Positions 24,901-31,816 of a stretch of 45,904 bases of DNA are shown here, in pieces. Position 1 is the stretch's first letter, and each line of letters opens with the position of its first letter. Where the stretch lies: assembly GCA_017454465.1 (NCBI GenBank), contig JAFTCY010000130.1:1-45904 (forward strand), written 5' to 3'. The notes beneath the pieces were generated by a model. The model saw only the letters and a list, made by a program, of their open reading frames with translations. It ran no database searches and had not been told where the DNA came from. This DNA is from Clostridia bacterium. GTDB lineage: Bacteria > Bacillota > Clostridia > Oscillospirales > CAG-272. The position numbers and the translations under genes are program-made.

Positions 24901-26460
24901 GAGTTTGTCGTCGACAGCAACACAATCGATTTTGACCTCAACGGCGGAGAGGGGACTGCTCCCGCTTCCCAGACCCTGGGATACGGCTCAACAGTGACCC
25001 GCCCCGAAGATCCCGTAAGGACAGGCTGGAAGTTCGCAGGCTGGTACGAAGGCGACCGGCTGTGGGACTTCACAAATGACAAAGTGACGGCATCCATAAC
25101 GCTGACAGCACACTGGACGCAAAAGAATCCCATTACTCCTGTCGTGAGCATCGAAGGATGGACGTACGGAGAGACGGCAAAGGCACCGGAACTTTCAGGC
25201 AATGACGGAAACGGATCGGTCACATGGGAATACAAGCTGAAGTCCGCCGACGACAGCGAATATTCAACGGACGTCCCGCAGAACGCAGGCGAATACACGG
25301 TGCGTGCAAAAGTAGCCGAGACCGCGGAATACGCCGCAGCCAGCGACACGGAAGACTTTGAGATCAGCAAAGCCGAGGTCCTGTCGCCGACGATCCCGTC
25401 AGCTACATATACCGGATCTCCCCAGACAGCTGAAGTCCCCGCAAGCCCGCTCTACACCGTCACATCCAACAGCGGCGGAACGGCAGCCGGCAACTACAGC
25501 GTGGTGCTCACGCTGACCGACCCCGCCAACTACAAGTGGGCGGACAGCAGTGAAGCCAATATCACACTGACATTCAGCGTCACGACCGCAGCGACATCCC
25601 CCGATGACATCACGGAGCCCGCGATCTCCGCGGTCACCTATGATCCTGACGGGAAACTGAGCGACATAGCTCTTCCTGCGGGATGGGAGTGGGCAGAACC
25701 CGACACGGTCCCCACAGCATCAGTCGACAGCTACAGAGCAGTATACGGTGTCGATGATACCAACTATGACTGGTCCGGAGTGCCGGGATATGATCCCGCC
25801 AACCACTGCATAGTAAGAGACATCCCGGTCACCATCAACAAGGCGGAAGTTCCGGTTCCCGCAGTTCCCAGCAAAGCGTTCACCGGAGAGCTTCTCACCG
25901 CTGACTTGGCGACCAGCAGTCTCTACACCGTTACATCCAACCCTGGCGGCACACAGCCCGGAGAATACAACGTCAACCTGAGGCTCGTGGATCCCGACAA
26001 CTACAAGTGGTCTGACGCGGACACCGACTGGGTCCAGCTGAAGTTCAGCATCATAGCATGGACCGGTCCTGTGTGGACCTGGAGCTCTGACAAGACGTCA
26101 GCAACAGCCAGGTTCACCAACTCAGCTGACAACGGCGGTGAGCAGACAGTGAACAGCACCATTTCCTCTGAGCCTAACGGAAGCGGAGGTACCAAGTACA
26201 CGGCCAAGATAACGTTCATGGGTACGGAATATACCGATATCAAGCAGACGTATCCCTACATGAAGGGAGATATCGATGTGAACGGCGTCATCAACCTTGA
26301 CGACGTGATCCTGCTCCTGAAGCATAATCTGTTCCCGGATCTGTATCCCATCGAGTACGCGGGTGATCCCGATCTCAGCGAAGACGGAAGCTTCGATATC
26401 GGCGACGTGGTACTGCTGCTGCAGCACTACCTGTTCCCGCAGTACTATCCGCTTGATTAA
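18994..26460 (+). CDS. Giant secreted protein with InlB-type repeats and C-terminal dockerin (2488 aa)
   Basis: The ATG at 18994 is preferred to an in-frame GTG at 18985 because GGAGG (18981-18985) must serve as its ribosome site; it lies 13 bp after the first giant gene. A signal peptide covers residues 1-30. Then come a beta-rich N-terminal domain (about 35-310, containing RVLLDTCLGNQDYANY), and an unusual region at about 750-1136 of long amphipathic strands (WLTGAGGGVSNIYDTIF). Two FN3-like segments (from about 1348) and Ig-like segments (about 1626-1800) follow. Next are a divergent InlB B-repeat (1905-1972), a Listeria-Bacteroides repeat (1978-2039, GWKFAGWYEGDRLWDF), and MBG/YDG-like repeats (2048-2354). 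The last 67 residues are a type I dockerin: two calcium loops, DIDVNGVINLDD and DLSEDGSFDIGD, each followed by a VxLLL helix. A cohesin partner is expected but none lies in this window. Confidence 0.85.
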   Translation: MKTTKRLLSFFLCLALLLPIIPIGVFSAFVPVYSLNDGYIKVDVSRENGGFLIATAEGNRLKKSDNNKNLLYHNGEYDTSFVSFRVGEGGSAKEYIFGGTYPTSTGVNVTQSGENIVATWGVDGITFTETLSLATENSDEHGMVSISLAYSGTSEPVKARVLLDTCLGNQDYANYQINGGTLVSTLQTEQTLTDPLAISAFYAVDDISDPAIVARMISTPYQVSIGHWNNLSSTLFNFAPNTTLNFTNTINEYLTADSACALYYEMNTASPVTLYYGVYSNAKVDISQSVAVNTVSPMRLNLSPDKKSFVKEDGMIGSADFAVRISAENFVSDTSVDYQNVILAISSTSGLRPLGENGEPVSGMEYDSIDPLTVPYIRFDQNTTIEKTVYFQAALQAEASYERITVAVYKNSQGGELIQQNLLGQKVIYILVPGADGNVPMVHFNSMSPSIVYSEGTRHLYAAAARADLFENALRSGKCEVFAVTEDGKKSFKLDTNTITFNEGVADLVLDDNVKLPVGKCRIELRWTDDAVSQNIVTKQFQTQTAEVLKFTVSDDPKYRNDSYGVLAAVKYGVFASTDDPVRYVLMAFKDEADFKNFSEKKAPYESETYKEIVLVFRGAFVGDKRYKVTNSTGAVIGYRYYTAVSKKTVNNETRETHVDNTITINNCLDFEGGTMSVYYEDYAKGEAFAKQSAILCEFDGDLYTSVERSSVWTGKAALTKLEQGKDFALITYDKNGNRTNKNSTADPVTLIWPNVYGYGQMLAGMIFKLAYGQFGVMKDGNKEIGRVIGFSASLSLSFMRSPEDNDIDEGTASYFGRMKELWTDWRGASIYQYAYHGSRFEKLTDLKMSDEDTSGDNDKGVKASVMVPDILFGCGEGFIGLNFTVEVAIKNMIEGLPSISGKLSINTINDWAFGLEGVMKLTSFKLEAKLSFKSKDNIPIPDEIYFFMGGFKPGINLDGAGVVWLTGAGGGVSNIYDTIFMTSGLPPLKLILAASFSIVQILDGMCKLELSLTGINFSATDIKILETITVLKSVTLGLQWYPKVKLQASIYVDMFEKTISGNGYIVLDQKDANKWVFEMFARARLCIPESVPLVGGMTLLGADIGIGTEKIWGALEVLKISLGITYFWGESGVHFGTGGDYAQPSYPSLLKLQGYDGRCEDIPIAYDEKEDRMLYAHIGTNFDPPEGAQILSDGELKLLAAGARGVWSTKEKTRHMFNLGTYDSENLSTMVQVNFPATSLDDAKATAQNFWVNSKDDNTGDALPLTYAQIVRAQRDDETDEAYEAEIAPIIAANADANANITYNGDTGLGTFGFTLTDASQFGKDWYISTGTSQADVVLYNVHALPQLTDLTIAQGTEGGEDVFNVTWTGINTDDLDKISFYLTETNNDPIEKGIPLDTLDYVSGNSDYFFIPADLPTGDYYLRAVYSKDEQINGVVWSSSTVHYTNPNSPADMGTPSVTHAGDYKYLVSVPASADANTKGYIVSIFNEDGTPTQFTDMLFDKAETGATTFEVGGVYTMTTHEDPEDPESAVTTVTVGLEEGKHYRISVTPYNSVHIDDSTPDMLLQGTGFSYTDTAGLPHAETPDVTLRKGSEVLKSVAEMAYDTGNVQNPDEIPTFTGSDLTFNAEFSEYVTGTWTLDGNKLWDSTNPDDAPDLPMGTFAGTSAEIALTGLTEGGHQLTITGKAADGDSFAAEYSFNVDTTAPRLLLNSPLSGSPFNSDGTVTIAGITDPGATIYVSINSAAAVSFAPVTDADDLFTHTVAIPVYNDASVHSLRIWAVDANGNSTEPAEIQVSHPGLGTMTDIVIKAGDAIPADGGIGTETGVSNMQLTLMAKTPDGTQFALDPDLVRWDAVPAEGNVSVTTSGVLNCDPFSRGFVQAKYEVSTGAYITSVLALGLEGNDVTVTYTTGGTASGGGTYAVGETVELTASPASGYRLTGWTLNGVTVSDTSLLTISFAMPDNAVTAHAEFVVDSNTIDFDLNGGEGTAPASQTLGYGSTVTRPEDPVRTGWKFAGWYEGDRLWDFTNDKVTASITLTAHWTQKNPITPVVSIEGWTYGETAKAPELSGNDGNGSVTWEYKLKSADDSEYSTDVPQNAGEYTVRAKVAETAEYAAASDTEDFEISKAEVLSPTIPSATYTGSPQTAEVPASPLYTVTSNSGGTAAGNYSVVLTLTDPANYKWADSSEANITLTFSVTTAATSPDDITEPAISAVTYDPDGKLSDIALPAGWEWAEPDTVPTASVDSYRAVYGVDDTNYDWSGVPGYDPANHCIVRDIPVTINKAEVPVPAVPSKAFTGELLTADLATSSLYTVTSNPGGTQPGEYNVNLRLVDPDNYKWSDADTDWVQLKFSIIAWTGPVWTWSSDKTSATARFTNSADNGGEQTVNSTISSEPNGSGGTKYTAKITFMGTEYTDIKQTYPYMKGDIDVNGVINLDDVILLLKHNLFPDLYPIEYAGDPDLSEDGSFDIGDVVLLLQHYLFPQYYPLD
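25375..26060 (+). repeat. Intragenic duplicated ~70-residue unit
   Basis: Two copies within the dockerin protein, near 25375-25590 and 25845-26060, share YTVTSN, GGT, and NYKW(A/S)D at the same spacing. They are separated by a related unit with YDPDGKLSDIALPAGWEW. Divergence at DNA level indicates an old duplication rather than a phase-variable tract. Confidence 0.75.
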
Positions 26461-26493
26461 GCGCACAAGATAAGCAACAAGGCCAAAGAAAGG

Positions 26494-26530
26494 ATACGGA
26501 GCATCCGGTTCATCTCCGGGTGCTCCGTAT
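26494..26530 (+). terminator. Strong hairpin between the dockerin gene and the subtilase gene
   Basis: ATACGGAGCATCCGG (26494-26508) pairs with CCGGGTGCTCCGTAT (26516-26530), 15 pairs with one G-T, loop of seven. What follows (ATCTTGTATTT) is only moderately U-rich. It ends 11 bases before the subtilase ATG, so it may act as a terminator, an mRNA stabiliser, or a structure limiting subtilase translation. Confidence 0.6.
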
Positions 26531-26541
26531 ATCTTGTATTT

Positions 26542-27951
26542 ATGAAGTATGGAATCAAAGCACTGATATCCGCCCTGCTGGTCCTCATCCTCTCAGTCCC
26601 GGCGCAGCCGGTCACCGCGGAGGATCCAGAGGAAACTGTAATGATAGGGTTTATCGACAGCGGAATATCAACGAGACACATTTCGCCCGATCATGTGGCT
26701 GAAGGCATCAACTACGTCTTCCCCGACAACGATACCCGCGACCGCATAGGCCACGGTACCGCGACTGCGGGCCTTGTACTGGGGTCGGAGGATCTGGGCA
26801 TAAAAGGCGTGTGTCCCGAAGCAGTCGCGCTTCCCCTCGTGGTAGTTGATCTCTATCCGTCGGGAGTGGTAAACAACGGCGGGACGGACGCTTTGGTAAA
26901 GGCCATATACGACGCCGTGGACCGGGGATGCCGCATCATAAACGCCAGCCTCTCCACCAATGAAGACACACGTGAACTGCGGGATGCCGTGGCTTACGCA
27001 GAATCGAACGGCGTTCTGATAGTTTCAGCCTCCGGCAATGACGGTGAAGGCGGCAGCTCCGGATATCCTGCGTCCTACGGCACCGTGATCTCGGTAGGCT
27101 CAGCCGACAGATCCCTTCCTGCGGAATTCTCCCAGAACGGGGCCGATGTGCTGGTCAACAGCATTGACCTGACCGCTCCGACTCACCGGGGCAGCTCCCA
27201 CCCCCAGACTGTTTCCGGCACGTCTTACGCCTGCGCCCTGGTATCGGGATTCTGCGCGAAGATCCTGACGCGATATCCCGGTCTCACCCCTTCCGCGGTA
27301 AGAAAAGCCGTATTCCGCCTGACAAATGACATACTTGAGCCCGGATTCGATGCCCGCAGCGGATGGGGAGTTCTGGCGGATAACTTTGAGGTCCCGTCCC
27401 CGTTCCCCGACATCAGGGACGGATGGGCCCGGGAAGGAATAACATATGTTTCGGAAAAAGGTCTGATGAGCGGAGCGGGAGACGGTCTGTTCGATCCGGG
27501 ATCCCCTGTGACCAGAGCCATGCTCGTCACCATACTGTGGCGCATGGAAGGATCTCCCTCCCCCGGCACATCCCCTGCGGAATCAACATTCGAAGATGTC
27601 GTTCCCGGCATGTGGTACAGCGAAGCCGTGAAATGGGCTGTTTCCGCAGGGCTTGTGAACGGATACAGCGCAAAGATATTCTGCCCTGACAAAAGCGTCA
27701 GCCGTGAAGAAGCAGCCGCGGTATTATACCGCTACGCGCAGATGAAAGGCGCGTCCGCCTCAGCTGACAGCCTGGCCGGTTACAGCGACCGGGGAGATAT
27801 CAGCTCATGGGCAGAAGCCGCTATGAACTGGGCAGTGTCCGTGGGTATACTCACCGGGACGGGCAAAAAGAAGCTTTCCCCGTCCGGGACCCTGACCAGA
27901 GCCCAGGGGGCGGCGGTCATAATGCGGCTGGACAGATATTCCGGCAGCTGA
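26542..27951 (+). CDS. SLH-anchored subtilisin-like serine protease (S8)
   Basis: A 469-residue secreted protease. A signal peptide covers residues 1-26. The catalytic triad of family S8 is visible: Asp39 (FIDSG), His71 (GHGTATAG) and Ser228 (SGTSYA), with the oxyanion Asn166 in SASGNDG. No propeptide of usual size is seen between the signal and the catalytic Asp. Three SLH repeats follow at about 286-339, 350-401 and 414-465 and should hold the enzyme on the wall polymer. The ATG has no recognisable ribosome site, and a strong hairpin lies directly upstream; the signal peptide leaves no alternative start. Position after the giant secreted proteins suggests it may process them or other surface proteins (inference). 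Confidence 0.9.
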   Translation: MKYGIKALISALLVLILSVPAQPVTAEDPEETVMIGFIDSGISTRHISPDHVAEGINYVFPDNDTRDRIGHGTATAGLVLGSEDLGIKGVCPEAVALPLVVVDLYPSGVVNNGGTDALVKAIYDAVDRGCRIINASLSTNEDTRELRDAVAYAESNGVLIVSASGNDGEGGSSGYPASYGTVISVGSADRSLPAEFSQNGADVLVNSIDLTAPTHRGSSHPQTVSGTSYACALVSGFCAKILTRYPGLTPSAVRKAVFRLTNDILEPGFDARSGWGVLADNFEVPSPFPDIRDGWAREGITYVSEKGLMSGAGDGLFDPGSPVTRAMLVTILWRMEGSPSPGTSPAESTFEDVVPGMWYSEAVKWAVSAGLVNGYSAKIFCPDKSVSREEAAAVLYRYAQMKGASASADSLAGYSDRGDISSWAEAAMNWAVSVGILTGTGKKKLSPSGTLTRAQGAAVIMRLDRYSGS

Positions 27952-27981
27952 AAAATGCAGGATGGCAGCGGAATAATGAGA

Positions 27982-28018
27982 CGGCACCTCTGTATCATGA
28001 GGTGCCGCAATGTTTTTT
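27982..28018 (+). terminator. Terminator after the subtilase gene
   Basis: CGGCACCTC (27982-27990) pairs with GAGGTGCCG (27999-28007), followed by CAATG and six T. The rest of the gap to glyA (28019-28212) holds only the glyA promoter as far as I can see. Confidence 0.9.
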
Positions 28019-28129
28019 GCCCGCCGGAACAGACGGGAGGCTTTTTCTGCCGCCGCTCCTCTGTCTTATTCCACAAAAGAAGATTCCCGCTTCCGATAAT
28101 ATATTATAATCCATGACAACAACCCGTTA

Positions 28130-28158
28130 TTGATTTTGACAGATTTTGCTGATATAAT
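28130..28158 (+). promoter_or_regulatory. glyA promoter
   Basis: TTGATT (28130-28135), 17 bases, TATAAT (28153-28158). A perfect TTGACA also occurs at 28136-28141, 17 bases before TTATAT, so two overlapping promoters are possible. The leader of about 50 bases is too short for a riboswitch. Confidence 0.75.
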
Positions 28159-28212
28159 TTATATAGGAAAATTTGTATATCGCAACTGTTCATCAGCTGC
28201 CGGGGAGGCGTT

Positions 28213-29469
28213 ATGTCAAAAATCACAGTCAATGAAATGATAGAAGAACTGCGGACTGCAGATCCTGAGATAGGCGCTGTTATCGCAGACGAGCTTAACC
28301 GCCAGAAACGCGGCCTCGAACTCATTGCTTCCGAAAACGTAGTCTCAAAGCCGGTCCTTCTCGCAATGGGAAGCGTACTGACCAATAAATATGCCGAGGG
28401 TTACCCTTCAAAACGGTATTACGGCGGATGCGAAGTGGTCGACGTAGCGGAAAACATCGCCATTGAAAGAGCAAAAAAGCTTTTCGGAGCAGATCACGTG
28501 AATGTGCAGCCTCACAGCGGCGCCCAGGCAAATACCGCAGTCTATTTCGCACTGATCAATCCCGGAGACACCGTTATGGGAATGAATCTCGCCCACGGCG
28601 GCCACCTCACTCACGGCAGCCCCGTGAACATTTCAGGAAAATACTACAACTTTGTCCCCTATGGTGTTAACGATGACGGTTTCATCGACTATGACCTTTT
28701 CGAGAAAACGGTACGTGAAACCAGGCCCAGACTGATAGTTGCCGGGGCATCCGCTTATCCAAGGATAATAGATTTTGAAACGATGGGCAGAGTGGCCCAT
28801 GAGAACGGGGCTCTGTTCATGGTCGACATGGCTCATATCGCCGGTCTTGTGGCAGCAGGTCTCCATCCCTCACCCGTGCCTTATGCCGACATCGTGACCA
28901 CAACGACTCACAAGACCCTGAGAGGACCCAGGGGAGGCATGATCATGTGCCGCGAGGAATACGCAAAAGCCATAGACAAAGCCATCTTCCCGGGTACCCA
29001 GGGCGGCCCGCTGATGCACGTGATAGCCGCGAAAGCCGTAGCATTCGGAGAAGCGCTGAGACCGGAATTCAGAGAATACCAGAAAAACATCATCGATAAC
29101 GCGAAAGCCCTGGCTGACGGGCTGCTGAACGAAGGTTTCAACCTGGTCTCCGGGGGAACAGACAACCATCTGATGCTCTGCGACCTGCGTCCTTTCGACG
29201 TCACGGGAAAAGAATTCGAACACAGGCTCGATGAAGTATATATAACCGTAAACAAAAACGCCATCCCCAATGACCCCCAGTCGCCCTTCATCACCAGCGG
29301 GGTCAGGATAGGAACACCTGCAGTGACAAGCCGGGGCCTCAACACGGGTGACATGAAGACACTGGCGGGTCTCATCGGCATGGCCGCCCGGGATTTTGAA
29401 GGAAAAGCGGACAGCATCCGGGCTTCGGTCACCGAGATCTGCGAAAGGTATCCGCTGTACAGGGACTGA
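28213..29469 (+). CDS. glyA: Serine hydroxymethyltransferase
   Basis: A 418-residue cytoplasmic PLP enzyme that interconverts serine plus tetrahydrofolate with glycine plus methylene-tetrahydrofolate, the main source of one-carbon units. The start follows GGGGAGG. The family signature ending in [11 protein letters not shown] is present, with the PLP-binding Lys234; the N-terminal LIASEN and NKYAEGYP(S/G)KRYYGG motifs are intact. The length is that of bacterial GlyA. It begins the compact run glyA-ireB-AKR-ribF-dac on one strand. Confidence 0.97.
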   Translation: MSKITVNEMIEELRTADPEIGAVIADELNRQKRGLELIASENVVSKPVLLAMGSVLTNKYAEGYPSKRYYGGCEVVDVAENIAIERAKKLFGADHVNVQPHSGAQANTAVYFALINPGDTVMGMNLAHGGHLTHGSPVNISGKYYNFVPYGVNDDGFIDYDLFEKTVRETRPRLIVAGASAYPRIIDFETMGRVAHENGALFMVDMAHIAGLVAAGLHPSPVPYADIVTTTTHKTLRGPRGGMIMCREEYAKAIDKAIFPGTQGGPLMHVIAAKAVAFGEALRPEFREYQKNIIDNAKALADGLLNEGFNLVSGGTDNHLMLCDLRPFDVTGKEFEHRLDEVYITVNKNAIPNDPQSPFITSGVRIGTPAVTSRGLNTGDMKTLAGLIGMAARDFEGKADSIRASVTEICERYPLYRD

Positions 29470-29544
29470 TGGGTCACGCAAGGTACATAACACAGAGTAT
29501 AATCAAACCGAACGCACAGATAACAGACACAACGGGAGGAAGTC

Positions 29545-29820
29545 ATGATAAACAACAATAACAGAAACGGTTCCATGGATAAGACCATCACCTTTTCCAT
29601 CCGTGAAGATGAACGCGACCGCGAAAGGAAAATGCTTCTGAGAGCCGTGTACGACGCTCTGAGCGAAAAGGGATACAACCCTATAAACCAGCTTGTGGGA
29701 TACATTCTCACAGAGGATCCCACATATATTACGAACCATAACAATGCCCGCGGAATAATCCGCAGGATCGACCGTGATGATCTTATGGCAGCACTGCTTA
29801 AGGAGTATCTCCAGCTGTGA
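29545..29820 (+). CDS. ireB: IreB family regulatory phosphoprotein (UPF0297)
   Basis: A 91-residue cytoplasmic protein starting after GGGAGGAAG. The core EKGYNPINQLVGYILTEDPTYIT and NARGIIRRIDRDDL match the IreB/YrzL family closely. In Enterococcus faecalis IreB is a small substrate of the Ser/Thr kinase IreK and influences cephalosporin tolerance; the role in Clostridia is not established. In many Firmicutes the gene neighbours ruvX (yqgF); here it sits between glyA and an aldo/keto reductase instead. Its stop overlaps the next start by one base. Confidence 0.93.
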   Translation: MINNNNRNGSMDKTITFSIREDERDRERKMLLRAVYDALSEKGYNPINQLVGYILTEDPTYITNHNNARGIIRRIDRDDLMAALLKEYLQL

Positions 29821-30872
29821 TGAAAAAGCCGGGCAGAATAATCCTTTCCGGGAGACTGCCTGCCGTAAGCAGGCTGGCTCTCGGCTCCCTCACCGTCTCC
29901 GCGCTGCAGGCCGGCCTGCCCGAAAAAGAGGCGAGCGAGATAATCGCATATGCCTTCAGCTGCGGTATCAACTTTATTGATACCGCACAGTATTATTCAA
30001 ATTACACTCTGATAAGAAACGCCCTGAAGCTCTGTCCCGACCCATGCGACATAGTCATCTCCACAAAAACGTACGCGTACTCAAGGGAACTGGCTGCAGA
30101 AGCCGTTGAAGAGGCAAGAAGGATGCTCGACAGAGACGTGATCGATATCTTTCTCCTTCACGAACAGGAGAGCTACGAGACTATGAAGGGGCACAGAGAG
30201 GCCTATGAATACCTGCTGGAGTGCCGGGAAAAAGGGATCATACGCGCAGTCGGGGCCTCAACTCATCACATTAGCCTTGTAAAAGGACTCGTACGGCTTA
30301 AGGCGGAGGGGATACCTGTTGACATATGCCATCCTCTGTACAATATGAGGGGGATCGGAATCGCAGACGGCGGTGAGGAAGAAATGGCCGCAGCGCTGAA
30401 GGAACTGCACTCCTCGGGAACAGGCATTTTTGCGATGAAAGCCCTTGCCGGAGGCCATCTCAGCGCATCTCCCGAGGAAGCCCTGGGGTTCGTGCTTTCA
30501 AAGCCGTATATAGACGCGGTCGCCGTCGGTATGCAGTCCAGGGAAGAAGTCGACGCGAATGTACGCTTCATAGTAAAAGGCAGCTTTTCGAAAACGGACA
30601 GAAAAAAACTTGCAGGAAAAAAACGGGCTCTCCATGTGGAGGAATTCTGCGAAGGATGCGGTGCCTGTGTAAGACGCTGTGCCTCCGGAGCCCTGAGCCT
30701 TGAGGAAGTTACCGGTGAAAAAGAAGATATCCACGGCGATTTTTCCTCTGATTTCGATATCACCACCCGCGCCGGCAAAAAAATCTTCCGGGCAAAAGCC
30801 GATGACTCCAAATGTGTCAGATGCGGGTACTGCACCAAGGTGTGCCCCGTTTTTGCACTTAAAATATACTGA
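29820..30872 (+). CDS. Aldo/keto reductase with C-terminal 2x[4Fe-4S] ferredoxin domain
   Basis: A 350-residue fusion. The N-terminal barrel has the aldo/keto reductase tetrad: Asp54, Tyr59 (FIDTAQYYSN), Lys83 (STKTY) and His114 (LLHEQ). The C-terminus carries two four-cysteine clusters, C277-C280-C283-C287 (CEGCGACVRRC) and C332-C335-C338-C342 (CVRCGYCTKVC), fitting two [4Fe-4S] centres; the second lacks nothing visible. Such fusions are common in anaerobes and probably link NAD(P)H-dependent carbonyl reduction to ferredoxin-like electron flow. The substrate is unknown. The ATG at 29820 overlaps the ireB stop (TGATG); a GTG three bases earlier is also possible. Ribosome binding is weak, so translational coupling to ireB is likely. 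Confidence 0.92.
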   Translation: MKKPGRIILSGRLPAVSRLALGSLTVSALQAGLPEKEASEIIAYAFSCGINFIDTAQYYSNYTLIRNALKLCPDPCDIVISTKTYAYSRELAAEAVEEARRMLDRDVIDIFLLHEQESYETMKGHREAYEYLLECREKGIIRAVGASTHHISLVKGLVRLKAEGIPVDICHPLYNMRGIGIADGGEEEMAAALKELHSSGTGIFAMKALAGGHLSASPEEALGFVLSKPYIDAVAVGMQSREEVDANVRFIVKGSFSKTDRKKLAGKKRALHVEEFCEGCGACVRRCASGALSLEEVTGEKEDIHGDFSSDFDITTRAGKKIFRAKADDSKCVRCGYCTKVCPVFALKIY

Positions 30873-30886
30873 GATAGGAATTACCC

Positions 30887-31816
30887 ATGCAACATATAAT
30901 CCTCAACCCGGAAACCGCAGCAGGAGCAAATAAAAACGGCCCCGTGGTGGTACTGGGATATTTTGACGGAGTACATACCGCGCACCGTCATCTCATCGAC
31001 ATGGCGCTCGCAAAGGCTGCGGAAACAGGTTCACAGGTCCTTGTATGGACCTTTTCCCGGCTGTCAAAATCGGAAAAAGGATCCCTCACCACGAAAGAAG
31101 AAAGGATCTTCCTCTTCCGGAAATACGGAGCAGGCTCAGTCATTTTTGAAAACTTTGACGAACTGAAAGATCTGGACGGTGAGGCTTTTTTCAAAAGGCA
31201 CATAGCAGATATGCTGCAGCCGTCAGCGGTAGTATGCGGATTTAATTTCAGGTTCGGGAAAAATGCGGCCTGGGGAGCTGACGAACTCGTTTCCATGTCC
31301 CGGGAATGCTCCATACCCTGCCTCGTTGCGGAGGAGTTCGTCCTGGACGGAATCACCGTCTCTTCAACTGAAATAAAGAGACTTCTTTCCGCGGGAGACG
31401 CGGAGACCGCCAACAGAATGCTCGGATACGAATACTCGGTGACGTCAGAGATAAAGCACGGACAAATGATAGGCCGGAGCATTGGAGCGCCGACGGTGAA
31501 CCAGCTTATACCGGCTGCCAAGTTCCGTCCGTCGTACGGAGTATATGTAGTAAGGAACGAGTTTCCGGAAACAGGCGAGATCTACAACGGCATCGCAAAT
31601 CTCGGATACCGGCCCACGGTAAATTCCGACCGGAGGAGAGTCACGCTTGAATCCCACCTGTTCGGATATTCGGGAAACGCTTACGGGAACACCGTAAAAA
31701 CATCTTTCATAAAAAAACTCCGGGACGAGATCAGGTTCCCGGACAGAAACTCCCTTTCTGAACAGGTCAGAAAAGACGAAGAAACAGCCTTACAATACTT
31801 TAAGGATTACACATGA
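30887..31816 (+). CDS. ribF: Bifunctional riboflavin kinase/FAD synthetase
   Basis: A 309-residue enzyme that phosphorylates riboflavin to FMN and adenylates FMN to FAD. The N-terminal nucleotidyltransferase domain shows GYFDGVH (24-30), CGFNFRFGKNA and VSSTEIK. The C-terminal flavokinase domain shows IGAPTVN (the usual GxPTAN motif, here with Val), a YGVY strand and the NLGYRPT(V) motif. The start lies 15 bp after the previous gene with a weak ribosome site (TAGGAA). The stop overlaps the next start by four bases (ATGA). Confidence 0.95.
   Translation: MQHIILNPETAAGANKNGPVVVLGYFDGVHTAHRHLIDMALAKAAETGSQVLVWTFSRLSKSEKGSLTTKEERIFLFRKYGAGSVIFENFDELKDLDGEAFFKRHIADMLQPSAVVCGFNFRFGKNAAWGADELVSMSRECSIPCLVAEEFVLDGITVSSTEIKRLLSAGDAETANRMLGYEYSVTSEIKHGQMIGRSIGAPTVNQLIPAAKFRPSYGVYVVRNEFPETGEIYNGIANLGYRPTVNSDRRRVTLESHLFGYSGNAYGNTVKTSFIKKLRDEIRFPDRNSLSEQVRKDEETALQYFKDYT

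Noticed and set aside
10608-28000. A cellulosome gene cluster
   Set aside because: Only one dockerin is present, with no cohesin, CBM or glycoside hydrolase in the block; the term would overstate the evidence.
28019-28212. Riboswitch or small RNA before glyA
   Set aside because: The promoter leaves a leader of only about 50 bases, with no recognisable glycine, SAM or folate aptamer features.
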